Below are positions 4,844 through 6,985 of a DNA stretch of 6,985 nt, piece by piece; position 1 is the first letter of the stretch; each line of letters starts with the position of its first letter. Position numbers and translations under genes: made by a program. Origin of the DNA: Verrucomicrobiales bacterium. GTDB lineage: Bacteria > Verrucomicrobiota > Verrucomicrobiia > Limisphaerales > UBA11320. The stretch lies in assembly GCA_003452185.1 (NCBI GenBank), contig DMJJ01000330.1, positions 1 to 6,985 on the forward strand, written 5' to 3'. A model generated the notes under the pieces. That model did no database searches and was not told where the DNA came from. It saw only the letters and a list, made by a program, of their open reading frames with translations.

Positions 4844-5623
4844 CTATTCTCCGAGGTGGGCGTAGAGGCGGGCCAACCGGCGTCCATGCTCGTCATAAGC
4901 GGCCTCGAACAGGGTGGTCGCGCGCTCGGACCCGACGACGGCCCCGGCAGTCAGGACCCGCGGGGGGGAACCGGCCTGGGTGAGCCGGAGGGCCACCTCG
5001 GCCTTGATGGAATTGATCAGGAGGCATCCCCCGATGGTGGACCCCGGGGCGACCGGGGTATCGAGGCCCTCGACCCGCACCATGGCATCCCCGACCGGCG
5101 CCCCGGTATCGAGCACCAGGTCGGCGAAGTCCTGGAGCCGGCGGCCCGAGGGGTGACGCGACTCGCTCGCCTCGGAGTGTCGCCGGCTGATGATGGCCAC
5201 AACCTTCACTCCGCGGCGGCGGAACTCCTCGGCCATCTCCACGGGAACCCGGTTGCAGCCGCTCGAAGAGGCGACCATCGCGCAGTCCTTCGGGGAGAGG
5301 TCGAAATTCCGGAGGATCCGCGTGGCCAGGCCTCCCACGTTTTCGAGGAACATCGCCTGCCGCTGGCCGTTGGATCCGACCACCAGGTTGTGGAAGCTCA
5401 GGGAGAGCTCCACGATCGGGTTGAAGCCCGGGAACGATCCATAGCGGGGCCACATCTCCTCGACAAGAATCCGGCTGTGCCCCGAGCCGAAGAGGTGAAC
5501 CATCCGGCCCGCAAGAATGGTCTCGGCGAACCACCCTGCGGCGGTCTCTATCGCGGCGCGCTGCGCCTCCACAACGTCGATCAGGGCGCGGCACTGGGCG
5601 AGATAGTCGGCACTTGGAGTCAT
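4844..5623 (-). CDS. SIS-domain phosphosugar-binding protein (UPF0309-like)
   Basis: This 259-residue protein consists of a single SIS (sugar isomerase) domain of the UPF0309 type. These cytoplasmic proteins bind phosphosugars and are often isomerases or regulators, but the exact substrate is not known. Visible hallmarks are the first phosphosugar loop LFGSGHSRILVEEM (44-57), the second loop ASSSGCNRVPVEMAEEF (118-134), a Rossmann strand KVVAIISRRHS (140-150), and the family-specific GDAMV...DTPVAPGSTIGGCLL (178-202). The helix IKAEVALRL (206-214) is also typical. It lacks the helix-turn-helix of RpiR regulators and the glutaminase domain of GlmS. It starts 12 bases after the folC stop, and AAGG of the Shine-Dalgarno region overlaps that stop codon, so it is probably translated by coupling to folC. 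No sugar transporter is nearby to suggest a substrate. Confidence 0.85.
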   Translation of the reverse strand: MTPSADYLAQCRALIDVVEAQRAAIETAAGWFAETILAGRMVHLFGSGHSRILVEEMWPRYGSFPGFNPIVELSLSFHNLVVGSNGQRQAMFLENVGGLATRILRNFDLSPKDCAMVASSSGCNRVPVEMAEEFRRRGVKVVAIISRRHSEASESRHPSGRRLQDFADLVLDTGAPVGDAMVRVEGLDTPVAPGSTIGGCLLINSIKAEVALRLTQAGSPPRVLTAGAVVGSERATTLFEAAYDEHGRRLARLYAHLGE

Positions 5624-5638
5624 CGGGGTGTGACCTTA
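5624..5638 (-). promoter_or_regulatory. Shine-Dalgarno overlapping folC stop
   Basis: The minus strand reads TAAGGTCACACCCCG immediately before the SIS-gene ATG. The folC stop TAA and the AAGG ribosome-binding core share bases. This is the only recognisable Shine-Dalgarno-like sequence before any gene here, and it supports translational coupling. Confidence 0.45.
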
Positions 5639-6949
5639 GGAACGGGGCCCCGGGGGAGAAAGCGGAAAATGGGTCTCGTTGAGGGATCTCCCCCCCTGCC
5701 CCGCCGTCTCGGAGTCGGCAAGACCAAGGGCCTCGAGCCCCTCACCGACAAGGTAGAGCGATCCGGTGATAAGCACCAACGGTTCCTCCGCCAGGAGCCC
5801 AAGCCCGGCGGCGACGTTGGGGGCGGTCTGAATCTCGATCCGGGGATCGACATCCCGGCAACGCTGCGCAAGGTCCGCCGGATCCATCGACCGGTCGCTT
5901 TGCACCGGGACCACCACCCCCCGGCCTCGGCAGGCGGGGAGAAGGTGGGTGAGGATCCGCTCCGCGGACTTGTCCCGCAGGATCCCCATCAGGAACGCAG
6001 GCCGCTCCCCGGGGAACGCCGTCCTGAGCGCGGCGCACAAGGCAACCACCCCCTCCTCATTGTGAGCCCCATCGATGACAACCCGGGCCCGCCCCCGCTG
6101 AACAATCTGGAGCCGGCCCGCCCACCGAGCCTCCGCCAACCCGCGGCGGATCGCTTCGCCGGAGACCGGGATCACGGGGCGGAGGGCCTCGACCGCGGCA
6201 AGCGCAAGCGCGGCATTCCGACGCTGATGAGCCCCCGGCAACGGAAGTTCAAGCCCGGCCAAGAGCGCCGGTTCCGGATCCCCGGCCTCCAACACCCTGA
6301 GGGGTGCCCCCACCCCCCGAGCCACCTCCTCGATCACGCTGCGGGGCTCCGGATCGGTCACCGCGGAAAAGGCGGGCACCCCGGGCTTGAAGATCCCGGC
6401 CTTCTCCCGGGCGATGCCCCCCAGGGTCGATCCAAGCCACGCCTCGTGGTCCAGGCCGATGCTCGTGATGAGGGTCGCGAGCGGCATCACCACATTGGTC
6501 GCATCCAGGCGCCCCCCCAGCCCCGTCTCCCAGATCACGAGGTCGCACCCCGCGCGGGCGAAGTGGATCAAGGCCATCAGGGTGACCACTTCAAAGAAGG
6601 TGGGAGACTCCTCCCAGTCGGGGCACCGGCCCAGGAGCGATCGGACCTCGCACACCAGCCCCGTGAGGGCCTCATCCGCCAGGAGGCAGCGGTTGAGCTG
6701 GATCCTTTCCCCAAACCGCACCAGATGAGGGGAGGTGAAGAGCCCGGTCCGATACCCGGCCTCCCGGTAGATGCTTTCGAGAAACGCGCAGGTCGACCCC
6801 TTGCCGTTCGTTCCCGCCACATGGAGAAACCGAAGCCCGCGCTCCGGGTGCCCCGCCAGCTCCACCAGCCGCCGGATGCGCTCGAGCCCCGGGCGAACCC
6901 CGAAGGGCTTCAACCCCTGGAGAAACTGGATGGCCTCGTGGTGGGACAC
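5636..6949 (-). CDS. folC: Dihydrofolate synthase / folylpolyglutamate synthase
   Basis: This 437-residue protein is a Mur-ligase-family enzyme of normal FolC length. It adds L-glutamate to dihydropteroate and then to tetrahydrofolates, using ATP, in cytoplasmic folate synthesis. Motifs in order are the P-loop HVAGTNGKGS (43-52), LFTSPHL (70-76), WETGLGGRLDATN (140-152), TSIGLDHEAWLG (162-173) and REKAGIFKPG (181-190), whose Lys183 is the candidate carbamylated lysine. Next come HQRRNAALAL (241-250) and IDGAHN (292-297), which starts the C-terminal domain. The start is a GTG at 6949, chosen because the reading frame begins the normal family N terminus there. Bacterial FolC is often bifunctional, and sequence alone cannot say whether both activities are present. 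In many bacteria folC follows accD. Any such upstream gene lies outside the window. Confidence 0.95.
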   Translation of the reverse strand: MSHHEAIQFLQGLKPFGVRPGLERIRRLVELAGHPERGLRFLHVAGTNGKGSTCAFLESIYREAGYRTGLFTSPHLVRFGERIQLNRCLLADEALTGLVCEVRSLLGRCPDWEESPTFFEVVTLMALIHFARAGCDLVIWETGLGGRLDATNVVMPLATLITSIGLDHEAWLGSTLGGIAREKAGIFKPGVPAFSAVTDPEPRSVIEEVARGVGAPLRVLEAGDPEPALLAGLELPLPGAHQRRNAALALAAVEALRPVIPVSGEAIRRGLAEARWAGRLQIVQRGRARVVIDGAHNEEGVVALCAALRTAFPGERPAFLMGILRDKSAERILTHLLPACRGRGVVVPVQSDRSMDPADLAQRCRDVDPRIEIQTAPNVAAGLGLLAEEPLVLITGSLYLVGEGLEALGLADSETAGQGGRSLNETHFPLSPPGPRS

Positions 6950-6950
6950 G

Positions 6951-6985
6951 TCAGGTCAGATCACCCCAGAACCGCGGTCCCCCCC
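6951..6985 (-). CDS. Possible 3' end of an upstream gene
   Basis: One minus-strand frame at the window edge reads GGPRFWGDLT and then a TGA stop at 6953-6951, one base before the folC GTG. The peptide looks protein-like and the tight spacing would fit an operon with folC. The stretch is only ten codons, two other frames also end in TGA nearby, and nothing identifies the gene, so this is tentative. Confidence 0.25.
   Translation of the reverse strand, partial: GGPRFWGDLT

Overview
The window is a GC-rich bacterial chromosome segment in which every recognisable gene lies on the minus strand, so it reads from base 6985 down to base 1. I cannot fix the organism. High GC, near-absence of Shine-Dalgarno sequences before most starts, a small SLBB-domain exported protein, and an unusual IscS fit a Verrucomicrobiota/PVC-type bacterium. 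That is a low-confidence inference.

In transcription order, the window opens with folC (6949-5636), which makes dihydrofolate/folylpolyglutamate. A SIS-domain phosphosugar-binding protein (5623-4844) follows and is probably translationally coupled to it. A 163-base intergenic region then carries a putative promoter and a good match to the core of the IscR type 1 operator. After it comes an iron-sulfur block: an IscR-like Rrf2 regulator (4680-4210), an IscU scaffold (4158-3742), a NifS/IscS-fold protein (3606-2341) and an Mrp/ApbC P-loop ATPase (2289-1219). A strong rho-independent terminator or attenuator lies between iscU and iscS. A MogA-type molybdopterin adenylyltransferase (1155-673), a small SLBB-domain envelope protein (638-249) and the first 34 codons of a Tat-exported protein (102 to the window edge) complete the layout.

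The point of greatest interest is that the Fe-S block does not look like textbook ISC. The IscS-fold protein keeps the mobile-loop cysteine (C328) and the IscU-pairing architecture. It has lost the PLP Schiff-base lysine (Arg203), two further PLP contacts (His152 for Asn, Ala180 for Gln) and the substrate-carboxylate arginine (Ile354). Read literally, it should not work as an ordinary PLP cysteine desulfurase. The only precedent I recall is the Archaeoglobus fulgidus IscS type, which also lacks the lysine. The adjacent Mrp lacks the CxxC that normally carries its Fe-S cluster. IscU, by contrast, keeps every ligand and the LPPVK chaperone motif. The set looks like a variant Fe-S system in which the IscS subunit may deliver a cysteine thiolate or sulfide-derived sulfur without PLP chemistry, probably under IscR-type feedback control.

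There is no stretch above 300 bases without a gene. The largest gaps are 103-248, 3607-3741 and 4681-4843. I see no tRNA, rRNA, CRISPR array, insertion sequence or attachment site.
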